Origin: Gallaecimonas kandeliae
GTDB taxonomy: Bacteria; Pseudomonadota; Gammaproteobacteria; Enterobacterales; Gallaecimonadaceae
DNA: 64,000 bases
NCBI RefSeq assembly: GCF_030450055.1
Contig: NZ_CP118480.1
Span: 3,719,501-3,783,500 of the forward strand
Reading direction: 5' to 3'
Every line of letters starts with the position of its first letter. Position 1 is the stretch's first letter. The notes under the pieces are model-generated. The model had not been told where the DNA came from and searched no databases. It saw only the letters and a program-made list of their open reading frames with translations. The position numbers and the translations under genes were made by a program. Shown here piece after piece: positions 49,292 through 58,197 of the stretch.

Positions 49292-50026
49292 TCAGACGAG
49301 ACGGCCGCCGCCATCGATATGGAGCACCTCGCCGTTCATGTAGCCGTTGCCGAGCAAAAAGGCGATGCCCTCTCCCACTTCCTCCGGCCGCCCGGTGCGG
49401 CCCACCGGCAGTTTCTGAGCCGTCTCCCTGAAGACTGAAGCCCGCCCCTCGGGGCCAAAGACGTCGAAAAGGGGGGTGTCGATAAGGCCGGGCGCTATGA
49501 CGTTGACCCTGATGGGCCTGAGTTCCAGGGCCAGGGACCGGGCCAAGGCCTCGACCCCGCGCACCGCCGCCGCTATGACGGACTCCCCGTTGCCGGGCGG
49601 GCGGTCCGAGAACTGCCCGCCGGTCAGCACTATGGATCCGGTCGGTGGCATCAGCGGCAAGGCGGCCTTGATGGCGTAGAGGGGCCCGGCGATGCGCTGC
49701 TGGACCTCCTCCAGCAGCCAATCCGGGTCGGACTCGGCCAGCCTGCCCAGCTGCAGGCCGCCGGCGGTGATCACCAGGTGGTCCACCCTGGCCAGGTTAC
49801 CGAAGACGGCCTCGACGCTGTTGCGATCGGCGATGTCGGCGACCGCCGTCCGCGCCCCGCCGATACGGGTGGCGGCGACATCCAGCTTGGCCGGCGTTCG
49901 GCCGACCAGGGTAACCTCGGCGCCCCTCGCCTTGGCCGCCGCAGCAGCAGCCAGGCCGAGGCCGGAACTTCCCCCTACTATCACCACCTGCGCCCCCTCG
50001 AGGGTGCCTTGCATAACGGTATCCAT
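49292..50026 (-). CDS. SDR-fold protein lacking the classical catalytic residues
   Basis: With the ATG at 50026 (GGGAGATC upstream) the protein is 244 residues. The Rossmann motif GGSSGLGLAAA and the late DGGGRLV are clear, so NAD(P) binding is expected. At the place of the Ser-Tyr-Lys site the chain reads SIVLTGGQFS and later VIAAAVRGVEALARSLALEL, with Ile and Val where Tyr and Lys should stand. It may be a non-classical reductase or a redox-sensing binding protein. It is divergent from a LysR gene that probably controls it. Confidence 0.85.
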   Translation of the reverse strand: MDTVMQGTLEGAQVVIVGGSSGLGLAAAAAAKARGAEVTLVGRTPAKLDVAATRIGGARTAVADIADRNSVEAVFGNLARVDHLVITAGGLQLGRLAESDPDWLLEEVQQRIAGPLYAIKAALPLMPPTGSIVLTGGQFSDRPPGNGESVIAAAVRGVEALARSLALELRPIRVNVIAPGLIDTPLFDVFGPEGRASVFRETAQKLPVGRTGRPEEVGEGIAFLLGNGYMNGEVLHIDGGGRLV

Positions 50027-50043
50027 GTGATCTCCCTGTTGAA

Positions 50044-50116
50044 CCAGTGGCACTCACTGGACGGTAAGTTATTCTTGGGTGGCCTGGAACGCAGCGAAAT
50101 TGCATATGACTTATGC
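50044..50116. promoter_or_regulatory. Two inverted repeats between the SDR and LysR genes
   Basis: CCAGTG-N5-CACTGG (50044-50060) and GCATA-N5-TATGC (50102-50116) are perfect inverted repeats in the 104-bp divergent region. They are candidate LysR-type sites; the second lies 14 bp before the LysR start, suiting autoregulation. Confidence 0.5.
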
Positions 50117-50130
50117 CATGAGGGAATGAA

Positions 50131-51042
50131 ATGGACACGCTTCACGCCATGCGGCTCTTCGCCCGCGCCGTCGAGCTGGGCAGCTTCTCGGCGGTCGCCC
50201 GTGAGGAAAAAGTCGGCCAACCGACGGTGAGCAAGGTCATCGCCGCCCTGGAGCAGGAGCTCGGCGTGCGCCTGCTGGAAAGGAGCACCACCAGCCTGGC
50301 CCTGACGGAAGCCGGCAGGCGCTTTTACGCCCGCAGCGGCCAACTGCTAGAGGAGTATGCCGATGCCGTGGCGGACGCCCGGGGCCAAAGGCAGCAATTG
50401 GCCGGCACCCTGCGCCTCGCCGCCCCAGTGGGCCTGGGTGAACTGCGCCTCAACGCCCTGGTCCTGGCCTTCCTGGCTGCCTATCCCGAGATCGAAATCG
50501 AATTGATCCTCAACGACAGGGTGGTGGACTTGGTGGAGGAGGGCGTCGACCTGGCCATACGCCTGGGCGGTGAACTGCCCCCTGACGTCATAGCCCGCCA
50601 TATCGCCGACTCGCCGCGGCTGCTGGTGGCGACGTCCAATTATGTCGAGGGTTCCCCCAGGATAGCCAGGCCCGAAGACCTGGCAGGCCATGAGTATTAC
50701 CGCTTCGCCTGGCTGGCCACCGGCAGCAGCCTGGCCTTTTCCAGGGGCGGCGAGAAGGTCGTCGTCGAGACCCAAGGCCGCTACCGGGTCAACAGCTCCC
50801 TGGCCCTTCGCCAGTGCTTTCTGGAAGGTAAAGGGCTGGGCTCCGCCCCCGCCTGGCTGGTGCAGGATCTCGTCGACAGCGGCGAGCTGGTACAGCTGCT
50901 TCCCGACTGGACGCTGCCGCCCCAGCCGCTCCACCTGGTCTACCCCTCACGCAAATACCAACCCCACAGGACCCAGGCCCTGCTGCGGTTCCTGGCCGAA
51001 CGTATCCCGGCCTTGCCGGGGTTCCTTGTACAGGGCACTTGA
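50131..51042 (+). CDS. LysR-family transcriptional regulator
   Basis: This 303-residue protein has the LysR winged helix-turn-helix at about residues 1-60 (MRLFARAVELGSFSAVAREE, then QPTVSKVIAALEQELGVRLL) and a two-lobe substrate-binding domain. It resembles the subgroup that controls neighbouring short-chain dehydrogenases. It probably regulates the divergent SDR gene. A hairpin terminator follows, and immediately after it base composition changes. Confidence 0.93.
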   Translation: MDTLHAMRLFARAVELGSFSAVAREEKVGQPTVSKVIAALEQELGVRLLERSTTSLALTEAGRRFYARSGQLLEEYADAVADARGQRQQLAGTLRLAAPVGLGELRLNALVLAFLAAYPEIEIELILNDRVVDLVEEGVDLAIRLGGELPPDVIARHIADSPRLLVATSNYVEGSPRIARPEDLAGHEYYRFAWLATGSSLAFSRGGEKVVVETQGRYRVNSSLALRQCFLEGKGLGSAPAWLVQDLVDSGELVQLLPDWTLPPQPLHLVYPSRKYQPHRTQALLRFLAERIPALPGFLVQGT

Positions 51043-51066
51043 GGCATCGGACTTGTTAAGCCCAGT

Positions 51067-51094
51067 AAAAAGCCGGCTTGAGCCGGCTTTTAAA
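51067..51094. terminator. Bidirectional terminator
   Basis: AAAGCCGGC-TTGA-GCCGGCTTT is flanked by A/T runs. It separates the LysR gene from the convergent peptide operon and marks the left border of the AT-richer region. Confidence 0.85.
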
Positions 51095-51107
51095 ACAAGG
51101 AAATGGA

Positions 51108-53528
51108 TCATTCATTGCGCAGTGCCTTGATGGGGTCGTTACGCAACAAGGCCCTTGCCGGTAGATAGCATGCCAGGATGACACTGGAAAGCAGCGTGAC
51201 GATGATCAAAGACAGCAAAACAGGATCGACACTCAGCCACTGGTGCCAGTCCTGATCCAGCATCTCTGGCACCATCAGACTGATACCGAGTGCTATGGCA
51301 AGCCCAAGCAGTGAGGGATAAAGCCCATAACGCATCATAAGCCAACGTAATCCAGCCTGTTTGGCGCCCAGCGACATACGGATACCCATCTCGTATCTCT
51401 GGCTCTGATTTGCCATGCTCAATACCCCATAGATCCCCATATTGGCCAGCAATAGGGTGGCCGCCGCCAATATGATTGATATCGTCAATGTCAGTCGGCT
51501 GGCTCTATTGCTGCCTCGCACCAGTTCCTTCACCGATGAGGCATCATTGACAAAAAATGGCTTTGCCACCGATTGCAATACCTTTTCCAACCTGTCCTGA
51601 CGACCAGCTAAGGGCAATGCACTCTCTACAACTGCGATCAACTGCTGAGACACCTGGGGCTGTGAGCTGAAAACGGTTGGATAATAATCATCACTACCGC
51701 CAGGCCCATGATGATTTGCCACTATTCCAACAACTTCTACCAGGCTATTGCCAGGGATGCCGAGGTACATGAACAGCTTGGCCCCCAAAGCCTGCTCACC
51801 GCTAACCCTTTCGATCTGCCTTGCCAAATGCTGGTCAACAACAACCTTTCTCACATCGGCCAGACTGTCATCAGACGACAGATAACGCCCGGCAATAAGC
51901 CGGCTGTGGATTTGAGACAAATAGTTAGGCGATGCCCAAATGGCCTCCACCGTTGCCACCGGATGGTGATCCGCCGTGGTTATGGATTGCACTGAGACAC
52001 CACTTCTTATGGGACCATTGGAAGTGACCGAGGCAGCTTTGATGCCTGGGAACTTGAGCAGGGCCTTCTCCAGTCGAGGCGTGATTATTTTCAATTCATC
52101 TGCCGTCAGAGGCTGAGACCTGTCCCATCCCAGATCGACTTGGTATAAACCTGTCTGCTTGAAACCCAGATCGCGATTGATGACTGACCAAGCATTCTTC
52201 AGGGGCAAATGGGCGCACAGCACCAAGGTTGATGTCAGCACAACCTGGATCAAGATGAGACGCTGATTAGTAACCTTGGACAACTGTCTGGGTGTTCCTT
52301 TGCCACTGCTGTGGAGATAGAGATTGATATTGCGATCATCCAACATCCGACTCGGCAGCCAGGCAAATATAGCTGCGATGAAGAGGCTCAGAACTAGGGC
52401 AATCAAGATGCTGTATGGATCCAGGCTGAGGTGATTCAAGACGGGTAAAAACTCCGAGAGGCTATCGCGCAATGCCGGCTGGCTCCAGGCTGACAACAGC
52501 AATGCCAGAAAGAAGGCCATAAGCGTTATGGCCAAAGCTTCTCCCAAACGCTCCAACATCAATTGATGTGGCTTTGCTCCCAGGGACAACTTTATCGACC
52601 ACTCAGAGGTTCTTTGTTGGGCTCGGCTGAGATAAAGGTTGAGGAGATTGATTACTGTGATCAGCAACAAGGCCAGGGCCGAGATGAAGACGGCAGCGAT
52701 CACCAGGCCATACCCTTTGCTACTGGCCTTCTGTAGAGTCATCACTTTCAGGGTCAAACCCGCTCCCTCACCAAAGAAACGGGCATAATCGACTTCCTGA
52801 GATTTCTGGTTCAACTCTTGAGCCAAAGCTGCATCTGACTCATTCGGCATGGCACGCATGTAAACCGCAATATCGTAGATATTGATGTTATCTGCTTGAT
52901 AAGCGGGCAATTGCTCCCTGTCCGTGATCCGATAGTAGTCAAAATCCACTCTATCAGCCGGCTGCAAGCCAGGGGGATCACGATACCTCTCTGGCAACAC
53001 GCCGATGATTTGATAGTCTTGGCCGCTTAATTCAAGTACTTGGCCGACGATATCTGCCCGCCCACCAAAACGGGTTTTCCACACCCTATGACTTATCACG
53101 ACTGAATGGCCCGCTTCAGCGTCATCTTCCCTGAACAAGCGCCCTTTCATAGCCGTGACGCCAAGTAATTGGAAAAAGTGACTGTCTACCAGAACGCCAT
53201 GCCAGTTGCGAGCCGTACGCGCCTTCTGCTTGTCGTCTTGACTGGCATAGGTCATACGCTCGCTCAAAGAGGGGTCACTCAACCAGCGCTTCAGGGTTAC
53301 CGGGTTGTGTGCCGGCATCGAAAAGCTGCTGCTTTTGAACTGCCCCTCAACGACCCTGAGGTTGTCGGCTTGGCTATAGGGAAGTGCCTGCCACCAAGTA
53401 AGACTGGCAACGGCACTTACGGAGAGTAGTATCGCCAGGCTCAATGCCAGCACCGCGACCATGCTGACAGTGGCTGTTAGGCCTTGTATTTTTAATTGTC
53501 GCAGCCCCTGCTTGAGTTCATAGATCAT
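51108..53528 (-). CDS. Double-length MacB/FtsX-type ABC permease
   Basis: This 806-residue protein has an N-terminal helix (MVAVLALSLAILLSVSAV), a periplasmic MacB-like domain, three helices in the middle (for example GLVIAAVFISALALLLITVI), a second periplasmic domain and three more helices at the end. It is thus two MacB-type halves in one chain, about twice the usual 400 residues or so. It should act with the ATPase upstream by mechanotransmission, passing a periplasmic substrate through the adaptor to an outer-membrane channel. It is the last gene of the peptide operon; darobactin clusters have a permease of the same general kind. Confidence 0.88.
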   Translation of the reverse strand: MIYELKQGLRQLKIQGLTATVSMVAVLALSLAILLSVSAVASLTWWQALPYSQADNLRVVEGQFKSSSFSMPAHNPVTLKRWLSDPSLSERMTYASQDDKQKARTARNWHGVLVDSHFFQLLGVTAMKGRLFREDDAEAGHSVVISHRVWKTRFGGRADIVGQVLELSGQDYQIIGVLPERYRDPPGLQPADRVDFDYYRITDREQLPAYQADNINIYDIAVYMRAMPNESDAALAQELNQKSQEVDYARFFGEGAGLTLKVMTLQKASSKGYGLVIAAVFISALALLLITVINLLNLYLSRAQQRTSEWSIKLSLGAKPHQLMLERLGEALAITLMAFFLALLLSAWSQPALRDSLSEFLPVLNHLSLDPYSILIALVLSLFIAAIFAWLPSRMLDDRNINLYLHSSGKGTPRQLSKVTNQRLILIQVVLTSTLVLCAHLPLKNAWSVINRDLGFKQTGLYQVDLGWDRSQPLTADELKIITPRLEKALLKFPGIKAASVTSNGPIRSGVSVQSITTADHHPVATVEAIWASPNYLSQIHSRLIAGRYLSSDDSLADVRKVVVDQHLARQIERVSGEQALGAKLFMYLGIPGNSLVEVVGIVANHHGPGGSDDYYPTVFSSQPQVSQQLIAVVESALPLAGRQDRLEKVLQSVAKPFFVNDASSVKELVRGSNRASRLTLTISIILAAATLLLANMGIYGVLSMANQSQRYEMGIRMSLGAKQAGLRWLMMRYGLYPSLLGLAIALGISLMVPEMLDQDWHQWLSVDPVLLSLIIVTLLSSVILACYLPARALLRNDPIKALRNE

Positions 53529-53543
53529 GTAATCTCTCCCGGA

Positions 53544-54230
53544 TCAGATGGCCTTCCGTAAAGAATCATCTGTTACTAGGCCGCCATCCAGGAGCTGGAG
53601 ACGTGTCTTTGCCTCGGCAGCGAACTGAGGCTCATGTGTCACCATGCAGATGGTGGTACCCTTTTCGTTGAGGCTCTGTAATAGTGCCATTACTGCGAGG
53701 CTGTTTTTGGTATCCAGGTTACCCGTAGCCTCGTCCACCAACAGCAAACTCGGCTCGCCAACAATAGCCCTGGCAATAGCCACACGCTGTTGCTGACCTC
53801 CCGATAATTGATTGGGCCTGTGGCTCAATCTATGGCCCAACTCAACTTGGTTTAAGGCATTGCTGACCTTATCCTTTATCTCGTCACGGGGAATACCGCG
53901 ATAGTGCAGCGGCAACGCCACATTTTCAGCAACGGACAAACCGTCAATCAGGTTGAATGACTGGAATACCAGTCCTATATTCCTGTTGCGTACCTCGGAC
54001 CGCTGATCACTATCCAACAAGGTGACATCTTGGCCATTTATGGTATATCGCCCGGCACTGGGAGTATCCAGGAGCCCAAGAATGGACAGCAAAGTAGACT
54101 TGCCACAACCCGAGGGCCCTGAAATGGACAGGTAGTCTCCCTTAGATATGGTCAGATCAACTCCTCTCAGTGCATGGGTTTCCATTTCATCGGTCTGGTA
54201 GACCTTACTGATTCCTTCAAGCTGGATCAT
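53544..54230 (-). CDS. MacB/LolD-type ABC transporter ATP-binding protein
   Basis: This 228-residue ATPase has Walker A GPSGCGKSTLLSILG, signature LSGGQQQRVAIARAI, Walker B LLVDEATGNLD and the switch histidine in MVTHEPQ. It lies 15 bp upstream of the double-length permease and 34 bp downstream of the adaptor, so the three are one tripartite system. It energises export or immunity functions for the peptide; which of the two is not shown. Confidence 0.93.
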   Translation of the reverse strand: MIQLEGISKVYQTDEMETHALRGVDLTISKGDYLSISGPSGCGKSTLLSILGLLDTPSAGRYTINGQDVTLLDSDQRSEVRNRNIGLVFQSFNLIDGLSVAENVALPLHYRGIPRDEIKDKVSNALNQVELGHRLSHRPNQLSGGQQQRVAIARAIVGEPSLLLVDEATGNLDTKNSLAVMALLQSLNEKGTTICMVTHEPQFAAEAKTRLQLLDGGLVTDDSLRKAI

Positions 54231-54264
54231 GTTTCCTTACCTCATTTTTTATACAAAGATCGTT

Positions 54265-55521
54265 TCAACGGATGTAGAGTCTCTGAACATCACTGTCTTT
54301 CCAGCGTTGGGTATCAGAAATGATAACAACGTCTCCTTCATCCAGGCCCTTGTTAACTTCTATGAAGCGATCCGTCTCAACCCCATAACGAACACTGACC
54401 AGCTCAGCACTATCATCTTCTTTATCTAATCGATAAAGGCCATCCAGCCCAGAATCTTGGGCTTGATAAGGCCTCTTTACATAAAGGACATTTTTTAAAA
54501 CACCACTGCTGATGGTACCCTCAACGACAAGAGATGGTCTGGCATTACGAGGAAGTTTTCCAGATAAGGTAACCTCAACAGTAATACTTCCCTGATCCAC
54601 CACAGGGACTATTCTCGAGACCTTTCCTTGGACTACACCACGCCGGGTATCGATAACGGCGGCATCACCAAGACTGATTTGATCAGCGCGTCGTTGTGGC
54701 ACTTTCAAGCTCGCCAATAATTCACGGTCTGAGCCAACCAATGCTAACTCAGTGCCTACGGCTACACTCTGACCCAGTTCCACATTAAGATGTTGGATCA
54801 CACCTGATATACCGGCCTTGACATTCATTGAATCAAAGCGCCGTTTAAGCAGCGTTACTTTGGTATTTCCTTGCTTTAATAGGTCCTGCTGTACCAAACG
54901 TGCCTGTCCCTGAAGATCACGTAATTTTTCAAGCCTTGCCTTCTCGAAACTAATTTGCTGCTCTAATTTCTTTACTTGCATCTTGCTTTTGGCTAACTCA
55001 AGGCGGGAGACGATCTTCTTCTTGGCCAGTTCTTCATTTGCTTCAAATTCCAAGCGGCTGATTTCCAAATCCCCTTTCAGTGACTCAAGTCGGCTCATTT
55101 GCTGTAACAGTTCGTTAGCCTGACTCGCCTCCAACTGCTTAGCTTTAGCTCTGGACTGGCTCTGCGCCAGTTCTGCATTTGTCACTTCCTGCTCTAAATC
55201 AGGGTTGGCAAGCTTAAGAATGATGTCACCCGGCTCAACCCTTTGCCCTGGCTTCAGCAAGATTTCTTCTACTACGGCTGCTGCAGGAGCTGTCAAAAGG
55301 CGCTGTTTGGCTGGAATAAGTTCACCGTACCCCTTTATCTCCAGAGGAACGTCACCTCTTTCAACCTTAGCTGTAACGACTGCATCGGCAGCAACGACAT
55401 GGCTCGCCATTGGCCTGGAAAACTGCCAAGCGGTAAAAAGAGCAACGGCAACTACTGCAACTGCGACCAGTACCTTGCTACCAGCCTTCTTCTTACTCTT
55501 GGAAACCTTGGGTATATCCAT
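54265..55521 (-). CDS. MacA/HlyD-type periplasmic adaptor
   Basis: This 418-residue protein has one N-terminal helix (VLVAVAVVAVALFTAWQF), a lipoyl half-motif (EEILLKPGQRVEPGDIIL), a long coiled-coil hairpin (about 110-225), the second lipoyl half (GVIQHLNVELGQSVAVG), a beta barrel and a proximal domain. It should couple the ATPase-permease pair to an outer-membrane channel encoded elsewhere. GC content is low compared with the chromosomal RND adaptor at 30886-32001, which belongs to a different pump. Confidence 0.92.
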   Translation of the reverse strand: MDIPKVSKSKKKAGSKVLVAVAVVAVALFTAWQFSRPMASHVVAADAVVTAKVERGDVPLEIKGYGELIPAKQRLLTAPAAAVVEEILLKPGQRVEPGDIILKLANPDLEQEVTNAELAQSQSRAKAKQLEASQANELLQQMSRLESLKGDLEISRLEFEANEELAKKKIVSRLELAKSKMQVKKLEQQISFEKARLEKLRDLQGQARLVQQDLLKQGNTKVTLLKRRFDSMNVKAGISGVIQHLNVELGQSVAVGTELALVGSDRELLASLKVPQRRADQISLGDAAVIDTRRGVVQGKVSRIVPVVDQGSITVEVTLSGKLPRNARPSLVVEGTISSGVLKNVLYVKRPYQAQDSGLDGLYRLDKEDDSAELVSVRYGVETDRFIEVNKGLDEGDVVIISDTQRWKDSDVQRLYIR

Positions 55522-55613
55522 TAATTTATTTCCCGAAGGTTGATCTTGACCTATTAATTCCTAAAAGAGGCAAGAATAGGTACACTTATTTTCCGGTTTT
55601 ATTGTCATGGCTT

Positions 55614-57785
55614 TCAAACAGCCTCCACATCCAACTTGAGTTGGGGTTCTCCAATACTGTTGTCATGCATGGCCAGTGCTTCCATCTTGCTCACCTCACT
55701 GATCCTTCCATCCCTCAGCAGCAGAACACGATCAGCTCTCAACAGAGTTTCCGGCCTATGAGCTATACATAGACGCGTCAGGGGTAAACGACTTAATTCG
55801 TCAAGAACCGTTTTCTCATTCTCGCTGTCCAGATTAGCGGTTCCTTCGTCCGCAAGCAGGATTCTGGGATTATGATATAAGGCCCTTGCCAGCAGGATGC
55901 GTTGCTTCTGTCCCCCAGATAAGGTCGAGCCCAGATCGCCTACGGGTGTGTTGTACTTCATCGGCATTCTCATGATTTCTTCATGGATGTTTGCTTGCTT
56001 TGCCGCCTGCTGCACTTGCTCAAAATCGGCCCAGGGATCTTCAAAGGCGATGTTGTCAACAACCGAAGCACTTAATAGCCTGTCATCCTGCATAACAACA
56101 CCAAATTGGCGGCGATACCATCCACTCTCCAATTCATCAATGGGTACTCCATCCAACTCGATCCTCCCCGAGGCCGGCTTGTAGAGGCCCAGCATCACCT
56201 TAAGAAGAGTTGTCTTACCGGAACCAGACGGGCCGATGAGTGCGACAAACTCGCCCGGATGGATAGTAAGGTCGACATCAGCCAGAATCGGCAGATCCGC
56301 CACCGCATAGGCAAAATTGACGCTCGAAAGAGTCAGCCGCCCTTCAACACCATCACTCACCAGCCTGCCTGAGGAGACCTCTGGTTCCGGGTTGGCAAGC
56401 ACTATGTCTGCCAACCTGTCCAGATAAACACCAACGTACTTGATATCAAGAAGGCTGGTGATCAACGCATTTCCCTTAATGGAAAATTGGCTCTTGTACA
56501 TGAAAAAAGCAAATAGCGTACCTATTCCCATAGTTCCGTTCAGAACAAGCTCGCTACCAAAATAGACACATAGAGCGGTATCTATACCTAGCACAACAAT
56601 ACGAACACTATTCTGAGTTTGAATAAAGGAAGCCAACTTGACCTCCGACTGCATCAAAGCGCTATACTTGTTCTGCCATACATTTAAACGATCTTCTTCC
56701 TTCGCAAATATCTTTATTGGCGACATACTCCGTAACGTCTCAATGACAATGCCCGTCTCTCTTTCTTTTGCCTTTATCTTGTCTCTCAACTTCAGCTCAG
56801 TTAGATTTGAGCAGTACCAGCGAAATCCCAGGTAGAAGAGGAATGAACCAATAGTAATCAACCCAAGAACAGGTGATATGTAGAATATTGCTGTACCGAC
56901 ACCCAAGGCAATGGCACCGTCCAGAACAACACTGACCAAGTTAGACGTTAACAGTGTCCGTAATTGCTCTGTCGAATGATATTTTTCAATGAGATCGCCG
57001 GTATTACGTTTTTCGAAGTAGGACAAGGGAAGAGAAAGTAGGTGTGAAAAAATACTGCGCACAAAGAATTGATTAAACTGAGTTCCCATGTAGATACCTA
57101 CATAGTCTCTCATCAAGCTCAAGAGGCTTTGCACTAGAGCTACTAATATGAAACTGAGGGCCAGCCACTTGACAAGACTAAGATCGTTAAGATCAATACC
57201 GTAGTCTACAGAATATTTTACGAATAGAGGACTAGCCAAGGAGACCAGCTCCAATAGCAGCGTTAACCATATAGTCTGAACCAGGATCTTTCGTGTTCCC
57301 TTAGTGTTACTGAAAAGCCATTTCAGCCCAAGGCGCCCTCCCTGTGGCCTAAGTGAAAAATCACTACCTGGCTGTATCTCAACAACAACACCGGTAAAGT
57401 GCCTTGCGAACTCATCTTGCTTCAAACACCTAACACCAAGGGCAGGATCATGAATATAGTAACGTCCGTTTTTTATCTTCTTGAGTACGACAAAGTGATT
57501 GAAGTCCCAATGCAGTATCGCGGGTAGCCTTATTCTCTCCAGGCCTTCTACGTCACACTTTACTGGTCTACTCACGAGCTGGTACTGATTAGCAATACTG
57601 ACGACCTGCTTAAGGGTGATCCCCTTAAGCGAGACAGGATAGCTCTCCTGTATTGCCGTTATGGTGACAGGCTTACCATGATGTTGCATAACCATGGCTA
57701 GACAAGCGAGACCACAAGTGGAGGCCTCTGTCTGGTAAATCATGGGCAAACGGCGCCAAGAAAGAACCTTTTCAAAAAACTTCAT
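55614..57785 (-). CDS. C39 peptidase-containing ABC exporter
   Basis: The ATG at 57785 gives 723 residues. The N-terminal C39 domain (about 10-140) is intact: Gln19 and Cys25 in YQTEASTCGLAC, His98 in DFNHFVVLKK and Asp114 in YIHDPALG. Six membrane helices follow (about 165-440) and then a nucleotide-binding domain with GPSGSGKTTLLKVM, LSGGQKQR and ILLADEGTANLD. Such proteins cut leaders after GG, GA or GS and export the core. The precursor encoded upstream ends its leader in GA, which fits. Its start overlaps the mini-adaptor gene by 14 bp. Confidence 0.95.
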   Translation of the reverse strand: MKFFEKVLSWRRLPMIYQTEASTCGLACLAMVMQHHGKPVTITAIQESYPVSLKGITLKQVVSIANQYQLVSRPVKCDVEGLERIRLPAILHWDFNHFVVLKKIKNGRYYIHDPALGVRCLKQDEFARHFTGVVVEIQPGSDFSLRPQGGRLGLKWLFSNTKGTRKILVQTIWLTLLLELVSLASPLFVKYSVDYGIDLNDLSLVKWLALSFILVALVQSLLSLMRDYVGIYMGTQFNQFFVRSIFSHLLSLPLSYFEKRNTGDLIEKYHSTEQLRTLLTSNLVSVVLDGAIALGVGTAIFYISPVLGLITIGSFLFYLGFRWYCSNLTELKLRDKIKAKERETGIVIETLRSMSPIKIFAKEEDRLNVWQNKYSALMQSEVKLASFIQTQNSVRIVVLGIDTALCVYFGSELVLNGTMGIGTLFAFFMYKSQFSIKGNALITSLLDIKYVGVYLDRLADIVLANPEPEVSSGRLVSDGVEGRLTLSSVNFAYAVADLPILADVDLTIHPGEFVALIGPSGSGKTTLLKVMLGLYKPASGRIELDGVPIDELESGWYRRQFGVVMQDDRLLSASVVDNIAFEDPWADFEQVQQAAKQANIHEEIMRMPMKYNTPVGDLGSTLSGGQKQRILLARALYHNPRILLADEGTANLDSENEKTVLDELSRLPLTRLCIAHRPETLLRADRVLLLRDGRISEVSKMEALAMHDNSIGEPQLKLDVEAV

Positions 57786-58188
57786 CAAAGAATCTCACTC
57801 TTGATATCAGGAGAAGCTCCTGTGGTACCGTCGACAGTGGGGAATCCAAGGTCAAAATCTTGCACTTTCCCCCGTTCTCACCTTTGCAGTTTTCCCAAGA
57901 TAAAACGTTCGGCCCCGACTTGACTCTTAAATTATGAGAAGAGGGGGGAAGGGAATGCTTAAGGGTTACTCTGTAGGTTGGTCTACCAGGCAGCTTTTCA
58001 GTTGCAACTGCGGATATCTGATGGGTTACTGGGACGTTAGCCACACCAAAGCCCAAGGCTATTAATAATAGTAAGGGTAAAAAAATTACAACCCAGCCAT
58101 TGATGGGACGAGCAGCATTAGGTTCTCCAAGCAACCGATACCGATAATGCTTCCTAGCTTCCTCGAGAAAGAGTTCCGAATGTTCCAT
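57772..58188 (-). CDS. Mini-adaptor: HlyD-like N-terminus without the hairpin and barrel
   Basis: This 138-residue protein begins like CvaA/HlyD-type adaptors: a short charged cytosolic part (LFLEEARKHYRYRLLGEP), one membrane helix (about 32-52) and the strand VTHQISAVATEKLPG. Where a lipoyl domain and coiled coil would follow, only about 70 residues remain, with two cysteines in NCKGENGGKCK. Neither the lipoyl motif nor the barrel is seen. It overlaps the exporter gene, so it probably works with it, as a small periplasmic or membrane subunit. A truncated relic is the alternative. Confidence 0.7.
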   Translation of the reverse strand: MEHSELFLEEARKHYRYRLLGEPNAARPINGWVVIFLPLLLLIALGFGVANVPVTHQISAVATEKLPGRPTYRVTLKHSLPPSSHNLRVKSGPNVLSWENCKGENGGKCKILTLDSPLSTVPQELLLISRVRFFDEVF

Positions 58189-58197
58189 ACTGGAGAC

